Below the pieces are notes generated by a model. The model saw nothing but the letters and a program-made list of their open reading frames with translations, made no database searches and was not told the origin of the DNA. A stretch of DNA of 64,000 nt, from NCBI RefSeq assembly GCF_947496195.1, contig NZ_CANMBY010000001.1, forward strand, positions 1,302,001-1,366,000, read 5' to 3'. The position numbers and the translations under genes were made by a program. Shown here piece after piece: positions 8,539 through 16,931 of the stretch. Source of the stretch: an uncultured Polaribacter sp. (GTDB lineage Bacteria > Bacteroidota > Bacteroidia > Flavobacteriales > Flavobacteriaceae). Numbering within the stretch: the first letter of the stretch is position 1; every line of letters begins with the position of its first letter.

Positions 8539-9264
8539 TTGAGATATTTTATTGAACTTTCTTATAATGGAAAAAACTATCATGGTTGGCAAATACAGCC
8601 AGACGCTATTTCTGTTCAAGAAAAAATAAATAATGCATTAAGTACGGTTTATCAAAAAGATATTCAAATAGTAGGTGCAGGAAGAACAGATACTGGAGTT
8701 CATGCTTCTCAAATGTTTGCTCATTTTGATATTGATAAATTTATTGATGATAATTTAGTATTTAAGTTAAATTCAATTTTACCAAATGATATATTTATTA
8801 AGGCTATTTTTTTAGTAGATGATGAAAAACATGCTCGTTTTGATGCATTATCTAGAAGCTATGAATATAAAATTTGGCTAGGCAGAAATCCTTTTTTATT
8901 AGATTTCTCTTGGCAAATTCACTCTCAAAAGCCAAATGTTACCTTTATGAATGAAGCTGCTAAATTATTATTAGATTATGAAGACTTTGAGTCTTTCTCT
9001 AAAGTAAAAACAGATGTACATACTTTTAATTGTAATGTAACTGAAGCTTTTTGGGTTCAAAAAGACAATCAACTAACGTTTCATATATCTGCAAATCGTT
9101 TTTTAAGAAATATGGTTAGAGCAATCGTGGGTACTTTATTAGACGTTGGTTTAGAGAAAATTTCAATTTCTGATTTTAAGAATATCATAGAAAGTAAAAA
9201 TAGAAGTAATGCAGGATTGTCAGTCCCTGCAAAAGGGTTATTTTTAACACAAATTAAATATTAA
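8539..9264 (+). CDS. truA: tRNA pseudouridine(38-40) synthase TruA
   Basis: Converts uridines 38-40 in the anticodon arm to pseudouridine. The 241 residues match TruA: N-terminal MRYFIELSYNGKNYHGWQ, the catalytic Asp D51 in GAGRTDTGVHA, and the C-terminal FLRNMVRAIVGTLLDVG. Translation starts at TTG; an in-frame TGA at 8515 and no ATG or GTG between leave TTG 8539 as the only sensible start. The ABC exporter gene follows after 3 bases, so the two are probably cotranscribed. Confidence 0.96.
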   Translation: MRYFIELSYNGKNYHGWQIQPDAISVQEKINNALSTVYQKDIQIVGAGRTDTGVHASQMFAHFDIDKFIDDNLVFKLNSILPNDIFIKAIFLVDDEKHARFDALSRSYEYKIWLGRNPFLLDFSWQIHSQKPNVTFMNEAAKLLLDYEDFESFSKVKTDVHTFNCNVTEAFWVQKDNQLTFHISANRFLRNMVRAIVGTLLDVGLEKISISDFKNIIESKNRSNAGLSVPAKGLFLTQIKY

Positions 9265-9267
9265 GTT

Positions 9268-11034
9268 TTGGCAGAAAAATCTGGAAATGCATTTGACATA
9301 GAAATATTTACAAGGCTAATGAGTTTTGCGAAACGCTATAAATTGTATTTTTTTATAGCTTCTTCATCTACGATATTGTTGGCTTTATTTTCTGTTTTAT
9401 CACCTTACATTTTAATTAATACTGTAGATGATTATATTTTATCTCAAGATAAAGTTGGTCTCTTAAATTATACTTTATTAATGTTAGGTATTTTATTGAT
9501 AGAAGTAATGCTGCAATTTACTTTTATCTATTTTGCAAATTGGGTTGGCCAACATATTATTAGAGATATAAGAGCTAAAATATTTAGGCATATTCTACAA
9601 TTTAGAATGGCTTATTTTGATAAAAACTCAGTAGGAAGATTAGTAACAAGAGTAGTTTCTGATATTGAGACTATTGCTGCTTTTTTTAGTAATGGAGTAT
9701 TTACCATTTTAAGTGATATTCTAAAAATGCTTGCTGTTACAATTGTTATGTTTATTCTAAACTGGAGGCTTGCACTAATTACAATTGCAGTTTTACCTAT
9801 TTTAGTTTATGCTACAAAATTATTTCAGGTAGCTATTAAAGCAACATTTCAAGAAGTAAGAAATCAAGTTGCAAATTTAAATGGCTTTGTACAAGAACGA
9901 GTAACAGGTATGAAAATTGTACAGTTATTTAATCGTGAAAATATAGAATATCAAAATTTTAAAGAAATAAATGATAAACACAAAAAAGCTCACGTAAAGA
10001 CTATTTGGTATTATTCAGTTTTCTTTCCAATTGCAGAAATTTTATCTTCAATTGGTATTGGTTTAATTGTTTGGTTTGGTGGTGGGCAAGCCATTCAAGA
10101 TTCAGGTATTTCTGTAGGTATGATTATAGGATTTATTCAATATGCTCAAATGTTATTTAGACCTTTACGTCAAATTGCAGATAAATTTAATCAATTACAA
10201 ATGGGAATTGTTGCTGGTGAACGTGTTTTTAAAGTAATTGATACCAATAGTAGTATTGATAAAAACGGAACTATTGTTGCTGAAAATTTAAAAGGCGATA
10301 TTAAATTTAAAGACGTAAGATTTAGTTATGTAGCTGATGAAGAAGTTTTAAAAGGAATTAATTTAGAAGTAAAAAGCGGACAAACAATAGCTATAGTTGG
10401 AGCAACAGGTGCAGGTAAATCAACCATTATTAATTTAATTAATAGATTTTATGAAATAGATTCAGGATCTATTTATGTAGATGATGTTCCTGTAAATGAG
10501 TACACTTTAGAAAGTTTAAGAAATCAAGTCGCTATTGTGTTACAAGACGTGTTTTTATTTTCTGATTCGATTTTAAATAATATTACTTTAAAAGACGAAA
10601 GTATTACATTAGAACAAGTAGAAAAAGCAGCCAAACAAATAGGAATTCATGATTTTATTATGACACTTCCTGGAGGTTATCAATACAATGTAAAAGAAAG
10701 AGGAGCTATGCTTTCTTCTGGACAAAGACAGTTAATTTCTTTTTTAAGAGCTTATGTAAGTAAACCTAGTATTTTAATTTTAGATGAGGCTACTTCTTCT
10801 GTAGATGCACACGCAGAACAAATGATACAACATGCAACTGAAACTATAACAAAAGATAGAACATCTATAGTTATTGCACATAGATTAGCAACTATAAAAC
10901 AAGCTGATAAAATTATTGTAATGGATAATGGTTTGGTTGTAGAAAAAGGAACTCATACAGAGTTGTTGCAAAAAGAGAATGGCTACTATAAAAATTTATA
11001 TGATAAGCAGTTTAGTTTAGAAGTAGCTTCTTAA
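9268..11034 (+). CDS. MsbA-type ABC transporter (fused membrane and ATPase domains)
   Basis: Half-transporter of 588 residues, acting as a homodimer or heterodimer in the inner membrane. It has an exporter-type six-helix domain (about 20-320) and a nucleotide-binding domain with Walker A GATGAGKST at about 378-386, the signature LSSGQRQLISFLRAY, Walker B ILILDEATSSVD and the switch His in IVIAHRL. The start is TTG, 3 bases after truA. The family exports lipids or drugs; the substrate cannot be told from sequence. Its stop directly abuts the stop of the converging cdaA gene, leaving no room for a terminator. Confidence 0.92.
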   Translation: MAEKSGNAFDIEIFTRLMSFAKRYKLYFFIASSSTILLALFSVLSPYILINTVDDYILSQDKVGLLNYTLLMLGILLIEVMLQFTFIYFANWVGQHIIRDIRAKIFRHILQFRMAYFDKNSVGRLVTRVVSDIETIAAFFSNGVFTILSDILKMLAVTIVMFILNWRLALITIAVLPILVYATKLFQVAIKATFQEVRNQVANLNGFVQERVTGMKIVQLFNRENIEYQNFKEINDKHKKAHVKTIWYYSVFFPIAEILSSIGIGLIVWFGGGQAIQDSGISVGMIIGFIQYAQMLFRPLRQIADKFNQLQMGIVAGERVFKVIDTNSSIDKNGTIVAENLKGDIKFKDVRFSYVADEEVLKGINLEVKSGQTIAIVGATGAGKSTIINLINRFYEIDSGSIYVDDVPVNEYTLESLRNQVAIVLQDVFLFSDSILNNITLKDESITLEQVEKAAKQIGIHDFIMTLPGGYQYNVKERGAMLSSGQRQLISFLRAYVSKPSILILDEATSSVDAHAEQMIQHATETITKDRTSIVIAHRLATIKQADKIIVMDNGLVVEKGTHTELLQKENGYYKNLYDKQFSLEVAS

Positions 11035-11811
11035 TTACATTACATCTTTTTTAATCTTTTCTCCTAACTCATCTTGAGTAGTATATAATACAAACTCGCC
11101 ATCTTTTATGTAAGAAATTTCGCCTGTTTCTTCAGATACTAATAAACAAACAGCGTCTGTTTTTTCGCTTACTCCAATTGCAGCTCTATGTCTTAAACCA
11201 AATCTTGCAGGAATTTTTTTACTATCAGAAATTGGTAAAACAACTCTAGTTGCTACTACATAATTATCTCTAATAATTGTGGCACCATCATGTAAAGGGC
11301 TGTTTTTATAAAAAATACTTTCTAGTAATACTTCGTTTACTTGTGCGTTCATAGAATCACCAGTATTAATTAAAAAATCTAAGCTGTTAGTTCTTTCTAT
11401 AACAATTAAGGCACCTGTTTTAGTTTTAGACATATTAGAGCAAGCTCTTAGTATTTTTTCGGTGTCTATTTCAGAATTTATTTCTGTTCTTAAAAACTTA
11501 AGTTGATTAAAAAAACTTCTTTTGTTAGAAAAATTAGTTGTACCAATCATTAACAAAAACTTTCTAATTTCTTGCTGAAAAACTATGATTAATGCAATAA
11601 CACCACCAGAAAGTAAATAGCCTAAAATACCACTAAGCATTTCCATTTTTAAGGCTTGTGTAATTTTCCAGATTAGAAATATAAAAGCAATTCCAATAAA
11701 AATATTTATGGCTACAGTTCCTTTTAAAAGTTTATAGATATAATAGAGTAAAATAGCTACCAATAAAATATCTAGTGCATCTAAAACAGAAAATTCAATA
11801 AAATCGAACAT
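11035..11811 (-). CDS. cdaA: Diadenylate cyclase CdaA
   Basis: Membrane-bound enzyme that makes cyclic di-AMP from two ATP. The protein has 258 residues: three hydrophobic helices at about 10-30, 33-52 and 60-80, a short linker, then a DisA_N/DAC domain with the catalytic DGA at 175-177 (SPLHDGATII) and RHRAA at 207-211. The usual CdaR gene partner of Firmicutes is absent. It is the last gene of a minus-strand operon after the LOG-family gene and folP, with 33 bases separating it from folP; folP next to cdaA is common in Bacteroidota as far as I recall. Confidence 0.95.
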   Translation of the reverse strand: MFDFIEFSVLDALDILLVAILLYYIYKLLKGTVAINIFIGIAFIFLIWKITQALKMEMLSGILGYLLSGGVIALIIVFQQEIRKFLLMIGTTNFSNKRSFFNQLKFLRTEINSEIDTEKILRACSNMSKTKTGALIVIERTNSLDFLINTGDSMNAQVNEVLLESIFYKNSPLHDGATIIRDNYVVATRVVLPISDSKKIPARFGLRHRAAIGVSEKTDAVCLLVSEETGEISYIKDGEFVLYTTQDELGEKIKKDVM

Positions 11812-11844
11812 TAAAAAGAATTCATTTTAGGTAAATGTACAAAA

Positions 11845-12666
11845 TTATAGAACTTGCTCAACAATTTTTACAGCTTCAACAGCTTCTTTTACATCATGAA
11901 CTCTTAGAATATTAGCTCCGTTTAAAAGCGCAATTGTATTTGCAGAAGTAGTTGCATTTAAGGCTTCTTTAGCAGAGGTATCTAAGGTTTTATATAACAT
12001 AGACTTTCTTGAGACACCAGCTAAAATGGGTGCATCTAAACTTTTAAATAAGCTTAAGTTTTGTAAAAGTTCAAAATTATGTGCTATGGTTTTTCCAAAA
12101 CCAAAGCCAACATCTATTATAATATCATTTACTTTTAATTGATGTAATTGAAATATTTTTTCTGCAAAAAAAGAAATCACTTCTTGAGTTATATTTTTGT
12201 AAACAGGGTTTTTCTGCATGTTTTGTGGTGTACCTAACATATGCATAACTATATAGGGTACATTAAATTTTGAAATAGTTGAAAACATTTTTTCATCTAT
12301 ATTTCCACCAGAAATATCATTAATTATAGAAGCTCCTCTTTGTATAGTTTCACTAGCAATTTTAGCTCTAAAAGTATCAACAGATATTAGAATCTCAGGA
12401 AACTCTTTAATCAATAAATCAATTACAGGTAATATCCTATTTAATTCTTCATCTTCAGAAATATGGGCTGCACCTGGTCTAGAAGAATATGCACCAACAT
12501 CTATAAATGTAGCACCTTCTGTAAGCATTTTTTCAGTTTGATGTAAAATCTCAGATTCGTTTTTATATTTACCTCCATCATAAAAAGAATCTGGAGTAAT
12601 ATTTAAAATTCCCATTACTTTTGGTGAGGATAAATCTACTAAAGTGCCTTTACAATTTATAGTCAT
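11845..12666 (-). CDS. folP: Dihydropteroate synthase
   Basis: Folate-pathway enzyme condensing 4-aminobenzoate with dihydropterin pyrophosphate; target of sulfonamides. The 273 residues form a TIM barrel with family motifs VMGILNITPDSFYDGGKY, FIDVGAYSSRPGA, ISVDTFRAKIA, INDISGG, DVGFGFGKT and ILAGVSRKSM. The ATG overlaps the TAA of the preceding LOG-family gene by one base (TAATG), so translation is likely coupled. Confidence 0.97.
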   Translation of the reverse strand: MTINCKGTLVDLSSPKVMGILNITPDSFYDGGKYKNESEILHQTEKMLTEGATFIDVGAYSSRPGAAHISEDEELNRILPVIDLLIKEFPEILISVDTFRAKIASETIQRGASIINDISGGNIDEKMFSTISKFNVPYIVMHMLGTPQNMQKNPVYKNITQEVISFFAEKIFQLHQLKVNDIIIDVGFGFGKTIAHNFELLQNLSLFKSLDAPILAGVSRKSMLYKTLDTSAKEALNATTSANTIALLNGANILRVHDVKEAVEAVKIVEQVL

Positions 12667-13247
12667 TAGCGAACAACTTTATTAATTATATGAGTAGTTT
12701 TTGGAGGTGTATAATTATTCATCTTATCCATTAATTCTGGTATATTATCTGCAACTATAAGCAAAGCTTTATTCTGAGGTTTAAGAAAACCTTCTTCAGC
12801 CATTTTATCTAATTGTTGAAGAGTTGCATCAAAATATCCATTAATATTTAAAATACCTACAGGTTTTTGTTCTATTTGTAGTTGATTTAATGTAAGTGCT
12901 TCAAATAATTCATCAAGCGTTCCAAAACCTCCTGGTAAAGTAATATAACCGTCTATTAATTTACTCATAATTACTTTTCGATCACTCATTTTTTTACAAA
13001 CAATCATTTCTTCAACTCCAGCATGGACTACTTCTTCTTTTTCTAGTAATTTTGGAATTACCCCAATTACTTTTCCTTTTTTAGCTAAAATAGTATCAGC
13101 AATTGCTCCCATCATTCCTATTTTTCCACCACCATAAACCAAAACAATACCATGTCTGGCAAAATAATTCCCTAATTCTATGGCTGCTTCTTTATAAATA
13201 CTATTAAACCCTAAACTAGAACCACAAAAAACTACTATTCTATTCAT
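12666..13247 (-). CDS. LOG-family (TIGR00730) Rossmann-fold protein
   Basis: Protein of 193 residues in the lysine-decarboxylase-like LOG family. Some members are cytokinin riboside 5'-monophosphate phosphoribohydrolases, which release a base from a nucleotide. It shows the family motifs VVFCGSSLG near the start, YGGGKIGMMG, and the PGGFGTLDE active-site signature with a preceding SDRK segment. The bacterial role is unsettled and may concern nucleotide housekeeping. It is first in the operon with folP and cdaA and divergent from the DUF1599 gene. Confidence 0.9.
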   Translation of the reverse strand: MNRIVVFCGSSLGFNSIYKEAAIELGNYFARHGIVLVYGGGKIGMMGAIADTILAKKGKVIGVIPKLLEKEEVVHAGVEEMIVCKKMSDRKVIMSKLIDGYITLPGGFGTLDELFEALTLNQLQIEQKPVGILNINGYFDATLQQLDKMAEEGFLKPQNKALLIVADNIPELMDKMNNYTPPKTTHIINKVVR

Positions 13248-13299
13248 ATCTGGTTGATAAAATCCTTGTAAAAATAAATGAAAAGGGAGTAAGATTTAC

Positions 13300-13307
13300 T
13301 ACATTTG
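13300..13307 (+). promoter_or_regulatory. -7 promoter element of the DUF1599 operon
   Basis: TACATTTG is a full TAnnTTTG match. It overlaps an upstream TTG codon at 13305, which would otherwise extend the next gene by eight codons, and lies 21 bases before the ATG at 13329. Confidence 0.6.
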
Positions 13308-13328
13308 GAAAAATACTTTACAATTAAA

Positions 13329-13862
13329 ATGCAAGATACCTCAAAACAATATGATGCTGTTATAGAAGAATGTAGGAGTTTATTTATAAAAAAAATGTCT
13401 GATTATGGGAGTGCATGGAGAATTTTGCGATTACCTTCTTTAACAGATCAAATATTTATAAAGGCACAAAGAATACGTCAGCTTCAAGAAAATGATGTTA
13501 GAAAAGTAGACGAAGGTGAAAAATCTGAATTTATTGGTATTATAAATTATTCTATTATGGCCTTAATTCAGTTAGAAAAAGGAGTTGTAGAAAATCCTGA
13601 TTTATCAACTGAGGATGCTACTTTGTTATACGATAAACACAGTAAAATTACCAAAGATTTAATGCTTAATAAAAATCATGATTATGGTGAAGCTTGGAGA
13701 GATATGCGTGTTTCTAGTTTAACAGATTTAATTTTACAAAAATTATTACGTGTAAAACAAATAGAGGATAATAAAGGTAAAACTTTGGTTTCAGAAGGTA
13801 TTGATGCAAATTATCAAGATATGATTAATTACGCTGTTTTTGCTATGATTCATTTGAAGTAA
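13329..13862 (+). CDS. DUF1599 domain protein
   Basis: Cytoplasmic protein of about 177 residues made of two similar halves. The segments KKMSDYGSAWRILRLPSLTDQIFIKAQRIRQ and KNHDYGEAWRDMRVSSLTDLILQKLLRVKQ, located about 100 residues apart, both carry D-Y-G-x-A-W-R followed by SLTD, so each half is a DUF1599 repeat. The family has been compared to nucleotide-processing MazG-like folds, but its activity is unknown. The ATG at 13329 is preferred over TTG 13305, because the promoter element covers the latter. It heads a probable operon with a small membrane protein, a DoxX-like protein, crcB and a crotonase. Confidence 0.88.
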   Translation: MQDTSKQYDAVIEECRSLFIKKMSDYGSAWRILRLPSLTDQIFIKAQRIRQLQENDVRKVDEGEKSEFIGIINYSIMALIQLEKGVVENPDLSTEDATLLYDKHSKITKDLMLNKNHDYGEAWRDMRVSSLTDLILQKLLRVKQIEDNKGKTLVSEGIDANYQDMINYAVFAMIHLK

Positions 13863-13865
13863 TTT

Positions 13866-14036
13866 ATGAGTAGAGCTTTACTTGAAATCATTTATTTAGG
13901 GCTCTGTTTTATTGCTATAGCAATCGCTTCAATCTTAATCTATAATGGTGTATATGGAACTGTAATTATTTATATTTTAGGGTTCACATTTTTAGCACTG
14001 TTGATTTACATAATATTTAAAATACTTAAAAAATGA
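13866..14036 (+). CDS. Small two-helix membrane protein
   Basis: A 56-residue frame starting MSRALLEIIYLGLCFIAIA with two hydrophobic stretches (about 8-27 and 31-51) and a basic C-terminus FKILKK. It begins 3 bases after the DUF1599 stop and its TGA overlaps the ATG of the next gene (ATGA), the pattern of a translationally coupled gene. I do not recognise a family. Low composition bias beyond hydrophobicity and the exact overlaps make it likely to be real. Confidence 0.65.
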   Translation: MSRALLEIIYLGLCFIAIAIASILIYNGVYGTVIIYILGFTFLALLIYIIFKILKK

Positions 14037-15019
14037 AAAAAACTAAAAGCAGATTAATAAGCCCTTTAGTTCAGGTAGCTAGAGTAATTGTAGGTGTATT
14101 ATTTATTTTTTCTGGTGCTGTTAAGTTGGTAGATCCTATAGGATCTCAATATAAATTTGAAGAATATTTTTCAGAAGGAGTTTTAGGCTTAGAATTTTTA
14201 ATACCTTTTGCATTATACTTTTCTGTCTTTCTAATTGTTTTAGAAATATTTTTAGGCTTTGCAATTTTATTTGGTTATAGAGCAAAAAAGATGATAAAAT
14301 ATGCATTAGTGCTTATTATATTTTTCTTGTTTTTAACTTGGTTCTCTGCATTCTTTAATAAAGTAACAGACTGTGGATGTTTTGGAGATGCTATCAAACT
14401 TACGCCTTGGCAATCTTTTTATAAAGATGTTATTTTAACAATTTTGATAGTTTTCTTATATAAAAATAGAGAAGATATTTATCCTTTATTTTCAATAGAG
14501 AAAGTAACAGTTATAACAGTTTCGAGCTTGTTATTATCTTTATTTATAGCAATTTATACAATATATCATATACCTGTAATAGATTTTAGAGCTTATAAAG
14601 TTGGCACTAATATTCCTGAAGGGATGAAATATCAAGGAGATGGAAAAATACCTCCTATTCACGATTTTATGTTAGAAGATGAACAGAGCGATTTAGCTAA
14701 TGACATTTTAAAAATGGATAAAGCTATTTTAGTGATTGCTTCAAGTATCGAAAAATCTGAATTTGATGGATTTCCAGAAGTTAAAAAGTTTTCTTTAGAA
14801 GCCCAAAGAAAAGGATACAAAGTATATGGTGTAACAGCTTCATTTTCAGAAATAATAGAATTAACACAAAAAAATTATAATTTACCTTTTAAGTTTTTGT
14901 TTTGTGATGAAACCACTCTAAAAACTATGATTAGAGCTAATCCTGGAGTTATTATTTTAAATAAGGGTACAATTATAGAAAAGAAAAGCTGGAGAGATTT
15001 AGATGATATAGAGCTATAA
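14033..15019 (+). CDS. BT_3928-family membrane protein (DoxX/MauE-like)
   Basis: Protein of 328 residues with an N-terminal four-helix DoxX/MauE-like membrane domain (about 10-145), including FIFSGAVKLVDP and a C-x-C pair in VTDCGCFGDA, then another helix (about 158-178) and a C-terminal region of about 150 residues with thioredoxin-like spacing (ILVIASSIEKSEFDGFPEVKKF) but no CxxC. MauE-type domains with CxC pairs are linked to disulfide chemistry, so a redox role is possible; this is inference. It is coupled to both neighbours by one- and four-base overlaps. Confidence 0.85.
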   Translation: MKKTKSRLISPLVQVARVIVGVLFIFSGAVKLVDPIGSQYKFEEYFSEGVLGLEFLIPFALYFSVFLIVLEIFLGFAILFGYRAKKMIKYALVLIIFFLFLTWFSAFFNKVTDCGCFGDAIKLTPWQSFYKDVILTILIVFLYKNREDIYPLFSIEKVTVITVSSLLLSLFIAIYTIYHIPVIDFRAYKVGTNIPEGMKYQGDGKIPPIHDFMLEDEQSDLANDILKMDKAILVIASSIEKSEFDGFPEVKKFSLEAQRKGYKVYGVTASFSEIIELTQKNYNLPFKFLFCDETTLKTMIRANPGVIILNKGTIIEKKSWRDLDDIEL

Positions 15020-15390
15020 TGAAAAATCTTTTATTTGTATTTATTGGTGGTGGCTTTGGTAGTGTTTTGCGTTTTCTTTTAGGCAAATGGCTAAATAATA
15101 CTGAAAACGGAATTCCTTTTGGAACTTTTGTAGCAAATATTCTAGGTAGTCTTTTAATAGGTATTATTTTAGGTTATGCAGCCAAAAGTGATACACTTAA
15201 TCAAAATCAAACATTATTATTAGCAACAGGTTTTTGTGGAGGTTTTACTACATTTTCTACTTTTGCTTACGAAAACCATATCTTTTTAAAATCAGGAGAT
15301 TTCACCTCTTTTGCACTTTATACAATTACAAGTTTTGTAGTAGGCTTTTTAGCTGTTTTTGCAGGTATGTATTTAATTAAATTTATGTAA
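15019..15390 (+). CDS. crcB: Fluoride channel CrcB/Fluc
   Basis: Small inner-membrane fluoride exporter of 123 residues with four helices, working as a dual-topology dimer. It carries the family signatures GGGFGSVLRF, GTFVANILGSLLIG and GFCGGFTTFSTF, including the Phe-box and the Asn of the pore. The start codon overlaps the preceding TAA by one base. I see no fluoride riboswitch before it, which is expected given its internal operon position. Confidence 0.96.
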   Translation: MKNLLFVFIGGGFGSVLRFLLGKWLNNTENGIPFGTFVANILGSLLIGIILGYAAKSDTLNQNQTLLLATGFCGGFTTFSTFAYENHIFLKSGDFTSFALYTITSFVVGFLAVFAGMYLIKFM

Positions 15391-15391
15391 A

Positions 15392-16093
15392 ATGAACAAT
15401 GTAGTTACTTATCAATCAGAAGAAAATTATGCAATAATTACCATAAATTATGGTAAGGCTAATGCAATATCTCATCAAGTTATTTCAGAATTAAATAAAT
15501 GTTTAGATAAAGCTGAAGAAGAACAAAAGGTAGTAATTTTAACAGGAACTCCAGGTATATTTTCTGGTGGTTTTGATTTAAAGGTAATGAAAGAGTCTCC
15601 TAAATCTGCATTAGAATTAGTTACTAAAGGCTCTAATTTGTCTTTACGAATGTTATCTTTTCCTATGCCAATTATTGCAGCATGTAATGGTCATGCAATT
15701 GCTAAAGGAGCCTTTTTGCTTTTATCTACAGACTATAGAATTGGTACAGAAGGTGATTTTAAAATAGGATTAAATGAAGTGTTAATTGGTATGACAATGC
15801 ATTATGCAGGTATAGCCATTGCAAAATCTCGCTTATCTGAAGTTTACCTAAATAGAAGTGTAAATAATGGTGAAATATTTGATCCAAAAAATGCAGTTAA
15901 AGCTGGATTTTTAGATACTATTGTGCCACAAGACTTACTTTTGCCAACCGCAATTAAGATAGCTAACATGTTTGCTCAAGTAAATAAAAAAGCACATGCT
16001 GAAACCAAATTAAAAGTTAGAGAAGCACATTTAAAATCATTAGAAAAAGCAATAGAATTAGATTTAAAAGGTAGTATTTCTTTAAATCCTTAA
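15392..16093 (+). CDS. Crotonase-fold enoyl-CoA hydratase/isomerase family protein
   Basis: Protein of 233 residues with the crotonase fold. Oxyanion-hole segments are visible as TGIFSGGFDLK-like (TPGIFSGGFDLKVM) and CNGHAIAKGAFLLL, where the second loop usually reads GxxxGGG. The usual catalytic Glu pair of hydratases is not obvious here, so it may be an isomerase or hydrolase rather than a true hydratase. It ends the operon starting at 13329, two bases after crcB, and overlaps the converging DUF1684 gene by four bases. Confidence 0.85.
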   Translation: MNNVVTYQSEENYAIITINYGKANAISHQVISELNKCLDKAEEEQKVVILTGTPGIFSGGFDLKVMKESPKSALELVTKGSNLSLRMLSFPMPIIAACNGHAIAKGAFLLLSTDYRIGTEGDFKIGLNEVLIGMTMHYAGIAIAKSRLSEVYLNRSVNNGEIFDPKNAVKAGFLDTIVPQDLLLPTAIKIANMFAQVNKKAHAETKLKVREAHLKSLEKAIELDLKGSISLNP

Positions 16094-16704
16094 TTCTTTT
16101 TAAATGCTTTAATTCCTGCTTTTATTTCAATATCTAAGTGATTTTTTCTTGGAGTTAATGGGCAAGAATAATCATCATTATAAGCACAATAAGGATTGTA
16201 AGTATTGTTAAAATTCAATTCAATTGTGTTATCATCTTTAATATCAGTTATCATAACATCCATATAACGCCCTCCACCATAAGATTCATTTCCAGAGGTG
16301 TTATCTGTAAAAGGTAAAAACAGATAGTCTTTGTATTTTTCATCTCTTAAGTCATCTTGACTTTGGTAAATAGTTAATTCTAAATCTTGACCATTTATAT
16401 TGAATCTTAATAAACCATATTCTTTGTAAAGAGGTTTTCTGTCTGTTGTAGTTGCCATCTCAAAAACTGGTGCATTTTCTATCCTTGTTAAGTTTGCAGT
16501 TACTATAAAATTAGAATCAACAGCAAAAAAATCTAATCCATTAAAATTCTTTAAATCTTTCTTTTTTAAAGGTGAGGTTGTAGCATCTTTATAACTCGCA
16601 TTTAATTTTTGTTGATATTCAGTCTCTCCTAATAATGGCCTTTTACCATTAGAATTACATGAAATTAATAAGAATATGAATAAAAATGATAAAACGTTTT
16701 TCAT
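16090..16704 (-). CDS. DUF1684 lipoprotein
   Basis: Exported lipoprotein of 204 residues; signal peptide MKNVLSFLFIFLLISC with lipidated C16. The rest is a DUF1684 domain with the characteristic C-terminal segment NPYCAYNDDYSCPLTPRKN and GGRYMDV. The two Cys in that segment are conserved in the family as far as I recall. Function unknown. The promoter element TATTTTTG is at 16721-16728 on the minus strand. Confidence 0.88.
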   Translation of the reverse strand: MKNVLSFLFIFLLISCNSNGKRPLLGETEYQQKLNASYKDATTSPLKKKDLKNFNGLDFFAVDSNFIVTANLTRIENAPVFEMATTTDRKPLYKEYGLLRFNINGQDLELTIYQSQDDLRDEKYKDYLFLPFTDNTSGNESYGGGRYMDVMITDIKDDNTIELNFNNTYNPYCAYNDDYSCPLTPRKNHLDIEIKAGIKAFKKN

Positions 16705-16720
16705 ACAAAAGATTTAAAAT

Positions 16721-16728
16721 CAAAAATA
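16721..16728 (-). promoter_or_regulatory. -7 promoter element of the DUF1684 gene
   Basis: TATTTTTG on the minus strand matches TAnnTTTG and lies 16 bases before the ATG at 16704. Confidence 0.5.
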
Positions 16729-16775
16729 CAACTTTCAATTATTTTCTTTAGTTTTATTCCGTTAATAACATAATC

Positions 16776-16850
16776 ATGAAAATAAACACCTTTTATACAT
16801 CTCAAATTTTGTGTATTAAACACAAATGTTGTTCTGTAAATGTGTTTTGA
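16776..16850 (+). other. Candidate 24-codon Cys-containing leader ORF before the MFS gene
   Basis: An ATG at 16776 opens 24 codons ending at TGA 16848-16850. The second half reads ILCIKHKCCSVNVF. A possible -7 element TAGTTTTA is at 16749-16756. Within and after the Cys codons two mutually exclusive hairpins can form: 16808-16814 with 16820-16826, or 16818-16824 with 16841-16847. A strong terminator follows at 16879-16908, and the MFS gene begins at 16932. The arrangement resembles an attenuator or a free-standing small RNA, but it is only suggestive; AT-rich DNA gives such pairings by chance. Confidence 0.3.
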
Positions 16851-16878
16851 TAATATCTATATAAAATCTAACAATATA

Positions 16879-16912
16879 AAAAAGTCCAACATTGAAGTTG
16901 GGCTTTTTATTT
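16879..16912. terminator. Hairpin with T-tract upstream of the MFS gene
   Basis: AAAAAGTCCAAC (16879-16890), loop ATTGAA, GTTGGGCTTTTT (16897-16908) pair with one G-U. The T-tract makes it a terminator on the plus strand, yet it sits between diverging genes, so it must serve an unannotated short transcript or act as an operator/attenuator. A -7 element TATTTTTG (16908-16915) for the MFS gene begins at its last base. Confidence 0.65.
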
Positions 16913-16931
16913 TTGTGGTATCAACCAAATT

